Shown: positions 34,469 through 47,270, counted from the first letter of the stretch. The stretch: DNA of 64,000 bases from Desmodus rotundus (GCF_022682495.2 NC_071390.1:169099220-169163219); one strand, 5' to 3'. Program-made: numbers and translations. Notes: generated by a model not told the origin, from the letters alone.

Positions 34469-35954
34469 AGCAACCTGAAAGGTTAACCATCATCACCAAG
34501 GGTCATCAGATGCAACAAAAGAAGGTAGAAGAAACAGCAGGGGAACAAGTTGGGGGCAGCTGCCTCACCTGGGAGGGAGGGACAGATGGCTCCAAGTGGA
34601 ACAAAGAAGAATCAAAGTCAAGAGACATTTTTTAGGACAGAGCTGAGAGCGTTAGCACTGGGTCTTCTTCGCAGGAGACAAGAAAAACGACTCTTTGTGA
34701 AGTGGGGAGTGACGTGCTGAAGCTGGATTTAATATCAACTCGCGGGTTGAATGTGGCGCGGTGCCGAATGAATGAACCGAAAGGGCCTAACAGCAGCCAG
34801 CGTTTGAAACCAGCGTTGGAGGGCCTGAGCCTTGCAGAGCTGGCTGCACAACGCATAAAATCCAGCCTTCGTGTGGCTTACATCTCTTATTTTAGACTTA
34901 AAATGGAGACTCATTACCTGGTAAAAATGTATTATTAATATAAAATCCTAAAGTAGTACAGAGAGACAATGAGAGGCCCAATGTTTCAAGGATGTACTTT
35001 TCCTGGGAAAATTTTTTTTCAGCCTTTTCCGAGTCTGATAAATAAAAAGAGCATATTTTGATATGCATTCTGACTATAAGAGATTAATATATTTTGATGT
35101 ATTTACAAAAAGGTCATTTGTGTTTGGCAACCTTCTCTGTAAACTGTGTTTCTAAAAGCTTTTTTTCCCCCCCGACCTGACACCCTTGAGATATTTAGAG
35201 ACAACTCATCATCCTAAAGTATATTTCTCTCATTGTTTCCTTGCTGCTTTGGTGAGAAGTAAGAAGGTGAACTGTGGGCATCCTTGTCATAGTCTTGACT
35301 TTGAGATTGACAGGCATGCTGAGCAGACCACACAAGAGATTGCCTCTATCAGGGCACATAACTTGGTTGTCAGGCTGGAAGCCTGCATCAGCTGGTGTAT
35401 GAGGCATTTGCTAGTTGTTTTTAGCTCATTATCAATTCAGATGATTTACATTCTTAGTTCTTAATTTAAATAAAACTAAAAACAGACATCGTTTGCTGTC
35501 TTCTTCCCATATTGTGCCTTCTCAAATTTGAATAATATAATATTTGTGAATAGTCGTGTGTATTTGGAATCTGTAGTTCCTGAGTAATGGCAGCGGGGAG
35601 TTGGCAGGTCTGTGGAATTTAATTGTGTGTGTAGTCCGTACAAAGAATGCTGAATTGTCCATCACCTGCACAATCTTTGCTTTAGCATTATTACATCCTT
35701 GGAGCACAGTGGTAGCTCTACTTTGTAAGTGCCGCTCCCACCTATTCAAGAATTGTTCTTGCGGACTAAGGTGGCTCCCTGCGGAGGCTGGGGAGGAGAG
35801 GCTCCCTGGGGTAATCTAAGCTCCCTCACCCCTCACCCCCCCACCACAGGGCATATTGAACAGTAGGTGACTATGAATTAAATTCACTCCCTATACGAAG
35901 ACATTGCTGAAATGGAAAACGAGCTTCCAAACATGTGACGTGGCTTCATCCGGA

Positions 35955-36045
35955 CTGTCAGTTCTGTGAGGTCAGAGCCTTTATTTTGCACCCACCTGCA
36001 ACTGTAGCACCTAGAATAGTGACAGGTATTCAACAGGCACTTCTG
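35955..36045 (+). repeat. L2 LINE 3' fragment
   Basis: Short L2-like tail: 'gtcagagcctttattttgca', 'tgtagcacctagaatagtga', 'caggtattcaacaggc'. Confidence 0.45.
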
Positions 36046-36534
36046 TGGTGGCCTCCCATTGTGGCCACATGGAAAGCAGGTTGTCAATTGCATTGGATGA
36101 CAGTTGGGTCTAAACCTGCCTTGGATTCCATAGAAAGTCACTTCGAATGGACTCAGAGGTGTAAGAGTAATACAGATGTTTTTAAATGCAATTGTTAAAC
36201 TTTTCTTTCTTTAAGCCTGTTTGAATCTAAGTCTAATTAAATTGATTCACTTCCCATCAAGATAAGACTTAAAAGCGCTCTTTGTTTTCATTGTGCAATT
36301 TTCCCCAACTCTTTTCTCATGAAAGAGGGGAGGAGAAATGGACTGGAGGAGTGTTCATCTCCAGGAAGGTGTTTGTGACAGATGTGCTTCCTATTGGATT
36401 AATCTTTTTAACCTGCCTCTTGTTTGTTTGCTCTAAAAAAGATCAAGCGTTTAAACCTCTTCCTGTTTGGCCAAGGCTCCAGTGCTAGGCTGGCTCTTCA
36501 TTCCTTGTGACCCTTCCTGCCTTGTGTCTGCTTG

Positions 36535-36680
36535 CATTACGGCAGCTGTCACACTGTTTGAAGTTATTTATTTACTGGGCTCACTCACTCACCAGATTGT
36601 GAACTCTTGATGGTGATCATTTATCTCTGTGTCCTGGGCGTATAGCACAGAAGTACTCAGGAAGTCTTTGTTTAAAGAAG
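36535..36680 (+). repeat. L2 LINE 3' end
   Basis: L2 3' landmarks: 'caccagattgtgaactcttg', 'atctctgtgtcctgggcgta', 'tagcacagaagtactcagga'. Confidence 0.55.
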
Positions 36681-37595
36681 TCCTATTTTCCCCGCTTTCC
36701 CCCTCACCCCCTGAACCCCACCCCACTTCAAATAAGATTAGGAGAAGAATTTTGCATTATTTTTAGCAGAGGATGACTCTGTCCTGGATAAGCCTGAGTC
36801 TCTTCAAAGCAGAAGACTCAACCTACAAGGTCAAGGCTTAAACTCCCACTCTTCATTTCATAGTGAAAAGTGTCTGTTTCTTGCCCAGATACATTTATTT
36901 TTTCCTGTTTTCTTGATCCAATTTTCTTCTACTTTTTGAAAAAATATCTCTTATCTTTCCTGCATTTTAAACTTTCCCCCTTGTTTGTGATGTTTCTTGT
37001 TGGCATGCATAGTTGTACCCTGTTTTCCCCTGTTAAAAAACCTCTCCTCCCCAAAATACTCCCTTATGATTAAACTTCTTGAAAAGTAGCTGGAATCCAT
37101 GTTCATTTCCTTACCTCTTAGTTGTGACCCGTTGCTGCCCACTGTCAGCCTAGATTCACACATCTCTCATTGACCACTGCCTGTGTCCTCTTCGGCCTTT
37201 AGCTGATGGTCACCATATCTGCAATCCCATGCACTAAATTCTTGCATTTCGGCCATTTATGTAGTTTGGGCTCAGAAGCTCTCACGAGGAAAGGGCTGGC
37301 TTGACTGCAGAGCTTCCCTGCTAGGAGAGACACAGGACGTGCGGCCCCACCCTTTGAGGGGAGGCTCTGGAGAATGGGTGTCATCCAGTAGCATTGATTG
37401 CCTTCTTAAGGAAGCCTGGTTGACTGTTCCACTGTGGCCTGGTTTTTCAGGGTTCTTTGCTGAAGGTATTTGTGTTCTTCTCTCAGGGAGAAAGTCGGAA
37501 GACTTGACCATCAGCTTAGCTAGAAGTTAGCAACCACAGATGGGGACTATTCGTGACTGTGAAAACTTTGTCAGACTTTCTCTCCCTTTTCTCTT

Positions 37596-37791
37596 AAGAT
37601 TTTACTTATTTAGTTTTTAGAGAGGGGAAGGGAGAGAGAGAGGAAGAGGGACATCAATGTGTGGTTGCGTCTTACACATCCCCCACCAGGGACCTGGCTC
37701 ATAACCCAGGCATGTGCCCTGACTGGGTATCGAACCAGCGACCCTTTGATTTGCGGGCCAGCACTCAACCACTGAGCCACACCAGCCAGGG
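37596..37791 (-). mobile_element. Ves SINE
   Basis: Antisense copy from 'aagattttacttatttagtt' through 'catcaatgtgtggttgcg', 'ccaccagggacctggctc', 'gccctgactgggtatcgaac' to 'gagccacaccagccaggg'. Pyrimidine-rich flanks 'tctctcccttttctctt' and 'tctctcctttttctttt' look like a diverged target duplication. Confidence 0.9.
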
Positions 37792-37829
37792 CTCTCTCCT
37801 TTTTCTTTTAATGACTATTTGCATTTTTA

Positions 37830-38225
37830 TTTTTAATTTATATTTTTCTTCCTTATTTTTCAATTACAGTTGACATTGAGTACTATTTTATATTGGGGTC
37901 AGGTGTACAGAAGAGTAGTTACATATGTATGTTTACAAAGTGATCTCCCCAGTAAGTCTGGCCACCACCTGGCCCCACATGTAGTGATTACAGTATTATT
38001 GACTGTATCCCCTGTGCTGTGCTTTACATCCCCGTGACTGTCTTGTAACTGCCGAATTGTACTGTCCACTCCCTTCACCTTTTCCACTCAGTCCCCTCAC
38101 CCCCCTCCCTCCAGGCAGCTGTGCGTTTGTTCTCTGTGTTGCTGCATCTGTTCCTGTTTTGCTTGTTCACTTACTTTGCTGTTTAGATTCCACTTTTTTA
38201 ACCTGTAGCGTCCTCAGGTCTCTGT
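37830..38225 (-). mobile_element. L1 3' UTR fragment
   Basis: Antisense L1 3' UTR wording: 'caattacagttgacattgag', 'ggtcaggtgtacagaagagt', 'caaagtgatctccccagtaa', 'attacagtattattgactgt', 'ctttacatccccgtgactgt' and 'gtttgttctctgtgttgctg'. Confidence 0.75.
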
Positions 38226-38811
38226 GTTAGTGTGTCCATCTTTTCCTGTTTTAGGGATTCTAAAGCCTTTTAGATTCCAGGTGTGCTGTGACTCCCTGTG
38301 TCACTGCCTGCAGCAAAGACGGGAGGGGGGACTATGGAGACCTTCTGCCTTGTCTTAATGTGTCCCGAGTGAGAGTGCACGGTGGCCGCCTTTAAAAGTA
38401 AAGGGGAGTACAGGGAGCCCTGGGCCTGCAGTCGCGGCTGGCAGGCTCCCTTGGTCCTGGAAAAGTATTTCTGGGAGGTGAGCATAACATGCTCCACTCA
38501 GGGTCTCTCTTGTTCTTTTTAAATTTCTTTGACATACAGCTAGTTTATGAAAGTATGTAAGCTTTATACTTGTACTTTATTCCAAGTACTTCCTAGTGAT
38601 GCAGTTAGTTTTCTGTTGGGATGCTGCAGGCTAGTAAAGAAAATCTAAAGCTCCTCATCTTCTCATAGTTTTCTTTTAAGAGAACATTTCAGAAAAGACT
38701 TCTTAGCTTTGTGATTAGATTAACTCGATAGACCTGCTGTTTCTAGTTTTGATGTGACCTTAATGGGACCATGATTGAGTTACATAGTTAAAAAGTGTAT
38801 CTTTCTGTCCT

Positions 38812-39000
38812 AGCCCAAGTGGCTTATGGTTGGAGTGTCGCCCCATAACTGAAGTGTTGTGGGTTCGATTCCCAGTCAGGGCACATACCTAGGTTGCAGA
38901 TTCAATCCCCACTCTGCGTGTGTATGGAAGACAACCAATCGGTGCATCTTTCTCGCATTGATGTTTCTCTCCCTTCCTCTCTGTCTCAAAAAAGTGATGA
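38812..39000 (+). mobile_element. Ves-type SINE
   Basis: Sense copy. The tRNA-like head begins 'cctagcccaagtggcttatg' with a B-box-like 'gggttcgattcccagtcagg'. A partial duplication, 'ggttgcagattcaatcccc', follows, then 'attgatgtttctctcccttc'. Its tail runs into the TA microsatellite at 39024. Confidence 0.8.
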
Positions 39001-39020
39001 AAGAAATGTTGGGTGAGGAG

Positions 39021-39023
<3 letters not shown>

Positions 39024-39068
<45 letters not shown>

Positions 39069-39118
39069 TATATGTGTGTGTGTGTATAGTATGTGTGTAT
39101 ATACACACACATATAAAA
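39024..39118. repeat. Compound (TA)n / (GT)n microsatellite
   Basis: An almost pure TA run from about 39024 to 39062, followed by 'tatgtgtgtgtgtgtatag' and 'tatacacacacatataa'. It sits just after a SINE tail, a common birthplace for microsatellites. The length is probably polymorphic. Confidence 0.9.
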
Positions 39119-40925
39119 GTGTATCTTTCTTATGTTAGTTGGACTTTCTCCTAAAATGGACCTCATAAGTATCTTGAACTACTATGGGGAAGGAAACCTA
39201 AGGTGTCCATAGAAGTTTTTGGCCTCCAGAACTTTATACACAAGTGCACTTAATTGACCTAAGTGTTCTAACAACAGTCAGCATTCAGACATTTGTCCAG
39301 GTCCTGTGCCAAGTGCAGCATCACAGTTGTTGAAAACACCTTCCCAAGGTTGGTGCTGCCCCCATTTGACAGGTGTGCCGTCTGAGTGTGAACAGGTAAA
39401 TTGGTCCTCCCACACTGTATGTTTTGAAGGCTTCTGGCCCAGGATTGTGACCTCTTGGTGTGTCACTCTTACTGTCGTTACAGACATAAGGTCACAGACC
39501 CCCTAAATGCTCACAGTGGCAGTCGAGTTGGGGGTAAGTCTTTGTAGAAGAAAAGATAGCGGGGACTTGTCTACACTGAACCATTCCTCTGAAGGTGGCC
39601 GACTGATGGGAAAACAGAGTCACTGGGAACTTTCACCTAGTGCATTTGCTGTCCTAGTGACTCACTGTTGAAGGAAAGAAGTTTAACATCCCATTTTACC
39701 ATCGTCAGGCGGCCAAGGGAATGACCAGGGAGGGTCACACTTAGGTCTGCAGTGTAGTATTGTTGATTATTAAACAATCAGTCCTTTTCTTCTCTGTATC
39801 CTTGAGATGGAAAATCTTTTCCTCGAGTAATAAATAACCTGATCTCAAACCCGGATGCCTAATAAGACGAAAGAAGTAAAACATCATCGGGAGGGTAGTT
39901 GCATTTTCATTAGATCTTCATCTGAAGTGAGAAGAAGCCCCACCACTCTCCGGTTTTAGGGAGGATTCATTGCCATCTGTCACATTTGTGCTGAGTAAGC
40001 AGAGAACTGGCATCCCTGCCCCTCACCTGATAAGGTAAAAAGATTAGAAGGGAGGCTGCCGGGGAAAGCAGTGAGACTAGATGGGTGCAGGACCTCAAGC
40101 TGGCTTTGCTGCAAAGCAGAGTTGTGACCTGTAGCAAATCATACTTGATCTGGCCCTCACTTCCTGAGTAGTAAAAATGAGGTTTTAAACAAGATAATCT
40201 TAAGGTCTCTTTGCTGAAATTCTATGATTTCACATATCCCACAAAACCAAACTAAACTTGATAAGATTACTGAGGTATTTTTTAAAATTCCACAGGCTTT
40301 ACAGACACATTTAATGAAGCACAGATTGTGTTATTAGAAACCGTCAGTTGGGTTGAAGTGGCAAGTCAGCGCAGGGGCTGCTGTCTGGGGAGGGCAGAGA
40401 CGGGCGCTGGGCCTGCGGCCCGTGTGGAGCCTGAGCCCTGCCTGCCTTTCTCACCAGTCTTATCCTAATGGCCCGCACGCTCCTGCCCCCGCTTGCCCTC
40501 CGCCCCTCGGGCTAGGCCCCGCTTGGGACCCTGTGCTCTCCTCCTGTTAACTGAATTTTTTTTTTTTTTTGGTCCCTGAGTTCTTGTCTTTCAGATCTGA
40601 GCACTTGAAGAGCTACTTTAGCACTTGAACTCTGGTTGTCTCTTTGCATATCCCTCTTTCTTCCTCTGGAACAGATTTTTAGAACAGATTCATAGGAATA
40701 TGGATTTTTAACCCCCAGCTCACCAAGTCGGCCAGCCTGCCTGTCGGAATTTCTAGTACGAAAAGAATGTATGGTGTGTGCACAGTGTTTGCAAACAGAC
40801 AATTTTTTTAGCGTAGTGAAGACACCCTTCATGACTTTACACGTACATCATTTTTTTCCCCTTTTATTTCCAGACTTCATGGACATCTTGCAGATTCCAT
40901 GTCACGTGGTGATTTTTCTTGCCTG

Positions 40926-40950
40926 CCCCCCCCCCCCCCCCCCCCCCCCC
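40926..40950. repeat. C25 homopolymer
   Basis: Twenty-five consecutive C bases. The complement is a G25 run able to form G-quadruplexes. The exact length is prone to sequencing error. Confidence 0.85.
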
Positions 40951-41383
40951 GCTGGCCTGAGTTGCCTGTATCATCGCCTGTTTAGTGCGCACCCTTCAAC
41001 ACCAGTGTTCTGGCTGATTCTGTCTCACAGCAGTTCCCTGTTGACTCTCTACCCCTGACTCCCTCCTGTAGGTGAACAGGCCCGTTCCTGGGCAGGGTCT
41101 GTCTGGGGTCCTAGTTGGCTATGACATCACTCCTGTAGTAGAACCAGTGTGGCACACAGATTTCCGAAAGGCCTGCACGGGCAAGGTGGGAGTAGCCACC
41201 AGGAGTGTTGTGTGAGCTCAACAGTCAGGCAAGTGTTGGGACTGAATAATGAGTGGTCGGGCGCGGGGGCAGAAGGTGCTGGTGCACGTGTCCTTGTTTG
41301 CCAGTGGCCCTGGAAGCCCAAAACTCTGTTAATGACAACTTGTATACGCCAGGGTTCTGCACTGAGAGTTTCACCAGCTGATT

Positions 41384-41595
41384 TTATTTCTTTATTTTCA
41401 GAGGGAGGGGAAGAGAGGGAGAAAGAGAGGAAGAGGAACATCGATATGAGAGAGAAACATCAATCAGTTGCCTCTCACACCCCCAACTAGGGGGCCTGGC
41501 CTGCAACACAGCCATGAGCCCTGACTGGGAGTTGAACCAGCGACTTTTAGGGTCACAGGCCTGCTCTCAGTCCACTGAGCCACACCAGCCAGGGC
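41384..41595 (-). mobile_element. Ves SINE
   Basis: Antisense copy: 'ttatttctttattttcagag', purine-rich block, duplicated 'aacatcgatatgagagagaa' / 'aaacatcaatcagttgcc', 'gccctgactgggagttgaac' and head 'gagccacaccagccaggg'. Possible diverged target duplication 'caccagctgatttta' / 'caacagctacttta'. Confidence 0.88.
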
Positions 41596-41949
41596 TCAAC
41601 AGCTACTTTAAAGCAGTGGCTCAGCCACCTAAATTTACAGTTTCAAGAGATTTCTTACCAGTAGAATTATTTAGATTCAATACTTAGTAGTAAGTTCTAT
41701 CCTTGTAAAAATGATTGATTTCATTCCTCAGTGATAGTTTCCAAAATGTGCTCCCTGAGTATCTTCTAGGAGAGAGTGGCCCCCAGCATTTGACCAGCTG
41801 CTTAAAGATCTCTGGGAGATTGTATTGGAGAAAAATGCTGGTCTCCATATATTAGGAACTCCTACAAATTAGTAGAAAAAGTCTGGCCCATTAGAAATAC
41901 AGGCCAGTAGTAAGGGGTAGTGTCTGTGGAGTGTGTGAGATTCTATCCG

Positions 41950-42135
41950 AAGTGTCTTAAGTCTTGTATTAGTTAATTCTCATATTTCCCTAATGAGGTC
42001 ATTATTAGTCACATCCCTCTTTTGCGCCTGAGGGAGTAGGGCAGAGAAGCTCATCAGTCCCCTGAGGCCACCCAGGCAGTGAGTGTGGGAGCCAGGATTT
42101 GACCCCCCCGGCAGTTGGACTCCAGAGTCCATGGA
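41950..42135 (-). repeat. MIR SINE
   Basis: Antisense MIR: 'ttagttaattctcatatttc', 'gagggagtagggcagagaag', 'aggccacccaggcagtgagt', 'ggagccaggatttgacccc' and 'gactccagagtccatg'. Confidence 0.7.
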
Positions 42136-43555
42136 CATTCCAGACCGACCCAGGAAGGGAACACAAATTCACAGTGGGAAATGCAAATAAATTAAAATTT
42201 TGAGGACCTCCTTTTCACAGCTCCGATTCGAGTGAGACTCTGACAAGAATACTTCATAAGTGATGCACACACTTCCATTGCCCCTCCGCTCCCATTAACT
42301 GAGGAGCATGCATGCCCCCACCGTTAGTGACCAGCTTCTCTGCCGCCGGCTCCACAGGCTGAGGACCCACCCACCCCGTGCCTGGGCCTCTGGCCTGCGG
42401 GAGTGTGAGCCAGTAAGTAGTGCTGATGTGAAACACTCAGTTTATGGCAATTTGTTAATAGCAATAGAAGACGCATACGGACTTTTTGTGGCATTATCTC
42501 TGTTGAAAAGGATTTTTCCCATCCTGTCTGCCTTTTACATTTCAACGTTTTTTGTTTTTTTTTTTAAACAAAGTTCAGAACCATTTTCCCTAGTCCGTGT
42601 GCTTCTCAGCAACATTGCAACTCTGTTCATTTGGATCAGTCCTGCATCCCTCTGGCAGCACCTGGCACTCAGAAGCACGTGTGCTATTAATCCTTCAGGT
42701 CTGTTTTTGGATCCTTAGTGTCACCCCCAGCACACAGTAGGTGCTCAGATATATTCTCAGTGAATGAGTAGTTGGGTCCATCATGCATTTCGGTTTAAAA
42801 ATCAAAGATCCTAGAAGAACCTCAGTATGGTCTCAATAGAAAGTTCTCCATTCACTTAAAATGCCGAGTAAATTTGCTTTTATTGTATCCATAAATATTA
42901 AGCATCTGGTGTTATTTATGATGTGTGCACATGTTGAAAAACGGACTCCCTGTTCTCAGGAAGCTGCTTTGTTCATAAGATCAGATGAAGTATTATTTAA
43001 TATTATTTAATAAACAGCTTTTCATTTTTAGGCAGTTCTGAAAGATATCTAGTATGGCAGCAAAAACCCTTCAGTTTTTCTTAGCCACCCGAATGCCACT
43101 TAATTACATGTAAACTTGCAGTTTACAGCCAAAGCAGAAAAATAGATTTTTTTTCTTTTTACTTGTGAAACTGCTGAATAAAGAATCTGAAATAATTATA
43201 AGAATAACAGACCTTGAAAAATGTCAGGTCTTTAATAAAAAAGCCTTCAAACTTGAGAGGTTGTTTAGTGAACCATTTCAGGAGTTAAGGGTGGCCTCAG
43301 GCCCAGGTTGACACCTGTAGTCTTACTGCATATGTTAGTGGCCTCTCCTTCTATTCTCAGGCGTCTTTCTGATGACAAATTATGTTGTGACCCTCCAGTA
43401 GTATGTTAGCTGTTGATATCTTTGACTTGCTGTCTCATTTTAAATAATTATTCACCTTACGGAGATAGAGGTTAGAAGTGCTATTGCAGACAGCTTCAAG
43501 AAGGCAGATGGAGTATAGTGAAGTCTTCCCTGATTCACCAAATCTGTAGAAAATG

Positions 43556-43675
43556 CAGGGTGAGGCAAAAGCAGGTTTACAGTTGTGAGTCCGTGAAACA
43601 CCGAGTTTATTCTTGTATTATTACGCATTATATTTTCCATATGGACAACTGTAAACCTACTTTTGCCCCACTCTG
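43556..43675. mobile_element. Mariner-type MITE, second copy
   Basis: Terminal inverted repeats of 31 bp at 43556-43586 ('cagggtgaggcaaaagcagg'...) and 43645-43675 ('acaactgtaaacctactttt'...) match with three mismatches. The AT-rich centre is 58 bp. TA follows the right end and TG (a likely decayed TA) precedes the left. It is the same family as 15291-15424. Confidence 0.8.
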
Positions 43676-43884
43676 TATATTAAAGCCAAATCATAAAAAC
43701 ACCCATGTTTTCATGTATGTTTGGAACCTTAGAGGATCTTCTTCTTTATCATGGAGTTTAGAAATTTTACTGGAAGATGCCTGGGTGCCGGGAATATGGT
43801 TCATTTTTACAAGTCTGCGTTTAAACTGGAGATATTTCTTTCCTTTTTTTTTTTTTTTTTTTTTGGCTTCTGTACATACCTATA

Positions 43885-44130
43885 TTAGACATTAGTTTTT
43901 TTATTGTGGTAAAAATCTATGTGACACTGGTCATGTGACCATCTGTAAGTGCACAGTTCAGTGGCATTGAACACACTCGCAGTGGTTGGTGTGCGCCCAT
44001 CGTCACTCTCTCCACTCAAAGACGTCATCATCATCCCCGACGTAAACCCGGCACCCATGACATATGAACCCCCACCCCTCACCCCCCGCAGCTCTCGGGA
44101 GCCTCTGTTCCACTTTCTGCAAAGACATGT
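43885..44130 (-). repeat. L1M-type 3' UTR fragment
   Basis: Antisense L1 3' UTR wording: 'ttattgtggtaaaaatctat', 'taagtgcacagttcagtggc', 'attgaacacactcgcagtgg', 'cccatcgtcactctctcc' and 'ctgttccactttctgcaaag'. Confidence 0.6.
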
Positions 44131-44709
44131 CCTTTGGCTTCTTTACTTACAGCCATTTTTGCTCCCTTGGAACTCCTGTTATTTACATATACTCCAGGTT
44201 TCTTAATGACTTGCTTCTCTTTTATCACTGTCTTCATTTTATCTTTTGAATTTTAAAAGTCAAGACATGTTTTCCAAAGAGTTGTAAATTTTTGTGCCAT
44301 TATCGCGTCCCCTTAGGTTGTGTTAATTCTCTCTATTTTCGCGCAGTGGCACTATTATCTATGTCCCATCTGAGAGTTCCGTGTCATCACAGGCCGGCTT
44401 TGGATTGCTCCCTCGTTTCTCTGTCCCTGGAGGTGGTCACGGGGCGCTTTGCCTCCTGTGGCCTCTTCACAGGGCAGAGCCCTCCGCATGCCCCGAGCAG
44501 AGTGGACTTATGAGTGATGGGCGGGCGCAATGCTGCTCTCTGCCCCCACAGGCCGGGGACACAGGCGCGGCGAAGCCCACCTGGGAACTTAGGTGATATC
44601 AGACCCCCATGCCCTATAATTTTGAGTTAATGGGGGGGCAGGGAGTGGGCTTTTTTATAAAGCTCCTAAAATAATTTGCGTTTGCAGCCAGAGTTGAGAA
44701 CCTGTGTTC

Positions 44710-44882
44710 TCCACCAGGAGTGGGCACACTCTTTCTGTAAAGGCCCCCATAGTAAGCCTTTTAGGTGTGCAGCTACTAAACTCAGCCATAAACTAGTTTA
44801 TGAATGAGGGAACATGGCTGTGTGCCAATAAAACTTTATTTATAACAACAGTTTGCAGCCAGAGTTTGCTGAGCCGTGCTCT
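44710..44882. mobile_element. hAT MITE
   Basis: Left 'caggagtgggcacactcttt' and 'ctgtaaaggcccccatagta', right 'caataaaactttatttataa' and 'agtttgctgagccgtgct'. This is the same family as 5723-5937, in the opposite orientation, strongly diverged. Confidence 0.6.
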
Positions 44883-45734
44883 AAACAAATCAGCACCGTT
44901 CCCGCATTTACGGATTGCAACACGAAGGTGGGAGAGCGGCTCACTTGCTAGTGTGTGATGTGAGTGGCAGCGCTGAATCCCCCAGCAGGTGTCCTGACCC
45001 ACAGCCGCTGCTTTCGCGCACACGTGCAGCGCAGCTCTCTGCGAAGTGGGCTTGGCAGGCTGTAGCATTATCGTCACGTTAAAGAGTTTATGGGTTACAT
45101 AAATTTGAGAAGTGCTCAGATAAATTTGAGTTAAGTATCTCCGATTCAGGACGGTAGTGTACACGCTGGATTTCTGAGAGGGGGTTGGAGCTGGCAGGTA
45201 GTGTTTTCTGAATGCCTTCAGTCCCAGAAGTCAGTGACAGGTCATGTCCCTGAACTCGCCTGCTCTGTGGCGCTTTTGTTTCTGAAAATAGTAGTGTTTC
45301 CCAATGTTAGGCGTGTGTGTGCCATCGTCTTAATGTGTCATTGAGACCTCTTGTCCGGTTACTTATATTGTCTCAATTTTTAAATGCATATTTTAAACAG
45401 TATGTGTGAAGTTAGGGGTTTGAGGTGGTTTTATTTATTATAACAATGTGTTAAAGTAAGGGGAAAAACCTAGGAAAAGTGTTTGCGAACCTCACCACTG
45501 AGAGCAGGTGGGTGGTGGAGCAGATGCTGTTGATCTTGTGAGAAGGCAACACCGTGGCCAGGGCGGTTGATCACCAGCAGACACGGCTCAATGGAACCAT
45601 ATAGGTCTCGGCTGCACCGTTTTCTAGGTGTGATGTTGTCCAGGAGCATGGAATTCTCCAGCTTGTGCTTGGAGTGCTGTGCCACATACACTCTTCACAA
45701 AAGGCCCGTATTTTCTCTCAGAAATGTCCAGTAT

Positions 45735-45850
45735 GTCTTATAGATGAGGCATTAAGTGACTGAGAGGCTAAGGAACTTGTCTGAAGTCATGAAGCCAGAT
45801 CCTGGAGTTAAGATTCACGTCAGGTCCTTCGTAATACGGAGCCTACCCTC
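45735..45850 (-). repeat. MIR SINE
   Basis: Antisense MIR: 'tatagatgaggcattaagtg', 'gaggctaaggaacttgtctg', 'aagtcatgaagccagatcct'. Confidence 0.55.
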
Positions 45851-47012
45851 TGCCATTGTCTCTTCACGCTCAGTGATTACTGGAACAGAGCAGAGGCTGG
45901 AAAGTGACCCCAAACAAAAAATGGGTTCAATTTGCCAGGTCGGGGAACAGAACCTCACCTTCCTCCTGCAGGCCCGGCATCTGACACCCTTGTTTTGCAC
46001 TTGGCGTTTGGATGTTGGACCAGGATGATGGCAGCTGTCAAGAATGGGTGTGCTCAGGAACACCTGATGTGTGCAGGGAACCTGGGCTTCCTTCACCTTT
46101 GGTCCACATATGAAGTATTATGTTTTAATGGACACCCTTGTGATTAACAGTCATCATTCTGTTAAGTGAAAGGCACTTGAGGTTTCGGCAAAATTCGTAA
46201 AGGAAAACTCTAGCCAACCTGCATGAAGGGGAAAGGATGGGCTAGAAACCAAGCCTGCCCCCAAAACATTTGCATCCAGAGAGGCAGTCGAAGAGGAAAT
46301 AGTCCTCTTTTTTTTTTTTTTTTTTAAAGGAAAAGACCCCTTTACAGACTCCCCAAGTGGATATACATTGAACCATGTTTGTTTACTTTTTCTCCTTTTC
46401 TTCCAAAATTCTGTTGAAAATGACAGGAAAAAAAACCCCCATAAAAATATGAGCAGACCCATAACTAATGGGACTGGAAAATGAGAAAGGTGCTCCGGGG
46501 GTCCCGAAGTACTGAGGCTGTTGTGGAATAAATAAAACCTATGGGATCAGATCGATGGTGACATTACACAGCAAAGGAGCTTACAGCCCAGTAGAGACGA
46601 GAGCGGGAATAGCTAGAAAAATGAATTTTCCTAACGGGATCCTGGAAGATTTCCAAGAATTGAATCTATAGGGAGTGGCAACAAAAGTGGGTAAGGCGAG
46701 CGCTCGGCCCAGAATTAATAAGCCTGGAACAGCTGCTCTTATTCTGCTTCCAGTGAGTTTGGCTCGGTGGCAGGGTTTGCCTGTGCGAGAAAGCTGTTCA
46801 GCTTAGTTTTCAGTAAACTGGGAGATTCGCCAAGGCAGAACACTGGTGGGGGCTTGCAGCTGGAAGGAGAAGTCGTAGGGGACTCCAGGTTTCTTTTGTG
46901 TCCCTACCTTCCAAGGATAGGTGACTTCTGAACCTTGAAATAAACACACTTTCGTTCCACCTCCTTTTCCTGCTTGTTTACTGTTATTCTCCTGTGTGCT
47001 AAAGAAACTCTC

Positions 47013-47270
47013 TGCCGGGCCCTGGCGGGGTAGCTCAGTTGGTTAGAGCGTTGCCCTGAAACACCGAAGTTGTTCGTTTGATTCCCGGTCAGGTCACATA
47101 TAAGCAGCGACCCAATGAATGCTTGGATGGGTGGAACAACAAAATCTTTCTTTCTTTCAATAATCAACAAAATTTTTCTTTCAATAATCAATATTTCTTT
47201 CCCTCCTTCCTTCCCTCCCTCCCTCCTCCTTTCTCTCTCCCTCTAAAGTGAATTTAAAAAAATAATAAAA
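47013..47270 (+). mobile_element. Ves-type SINE
   Basis: Sense copy with a well-preserved tRNA-like head: 'gccctggcggggtagctcag' (A box), 'ttggttagagcgttgccctg', 'gtttgattcccggtcaggtc' (B box). A duplicated 'atctttctttctttcaataa' and CT-rich block lead to an A-rich tail. Flanks 'aaactctctgc' and 'aaacctctgc' suggest a target duplication. Confidence 0.85.

Noticed and set aside
47013..47090. Possible tRNA gene with A and B boxes
   Set aside because: The tRNA-like head belongs to a SINE: it continues into the SINE body and A-rich tail and lacks a credible acceptor stem.
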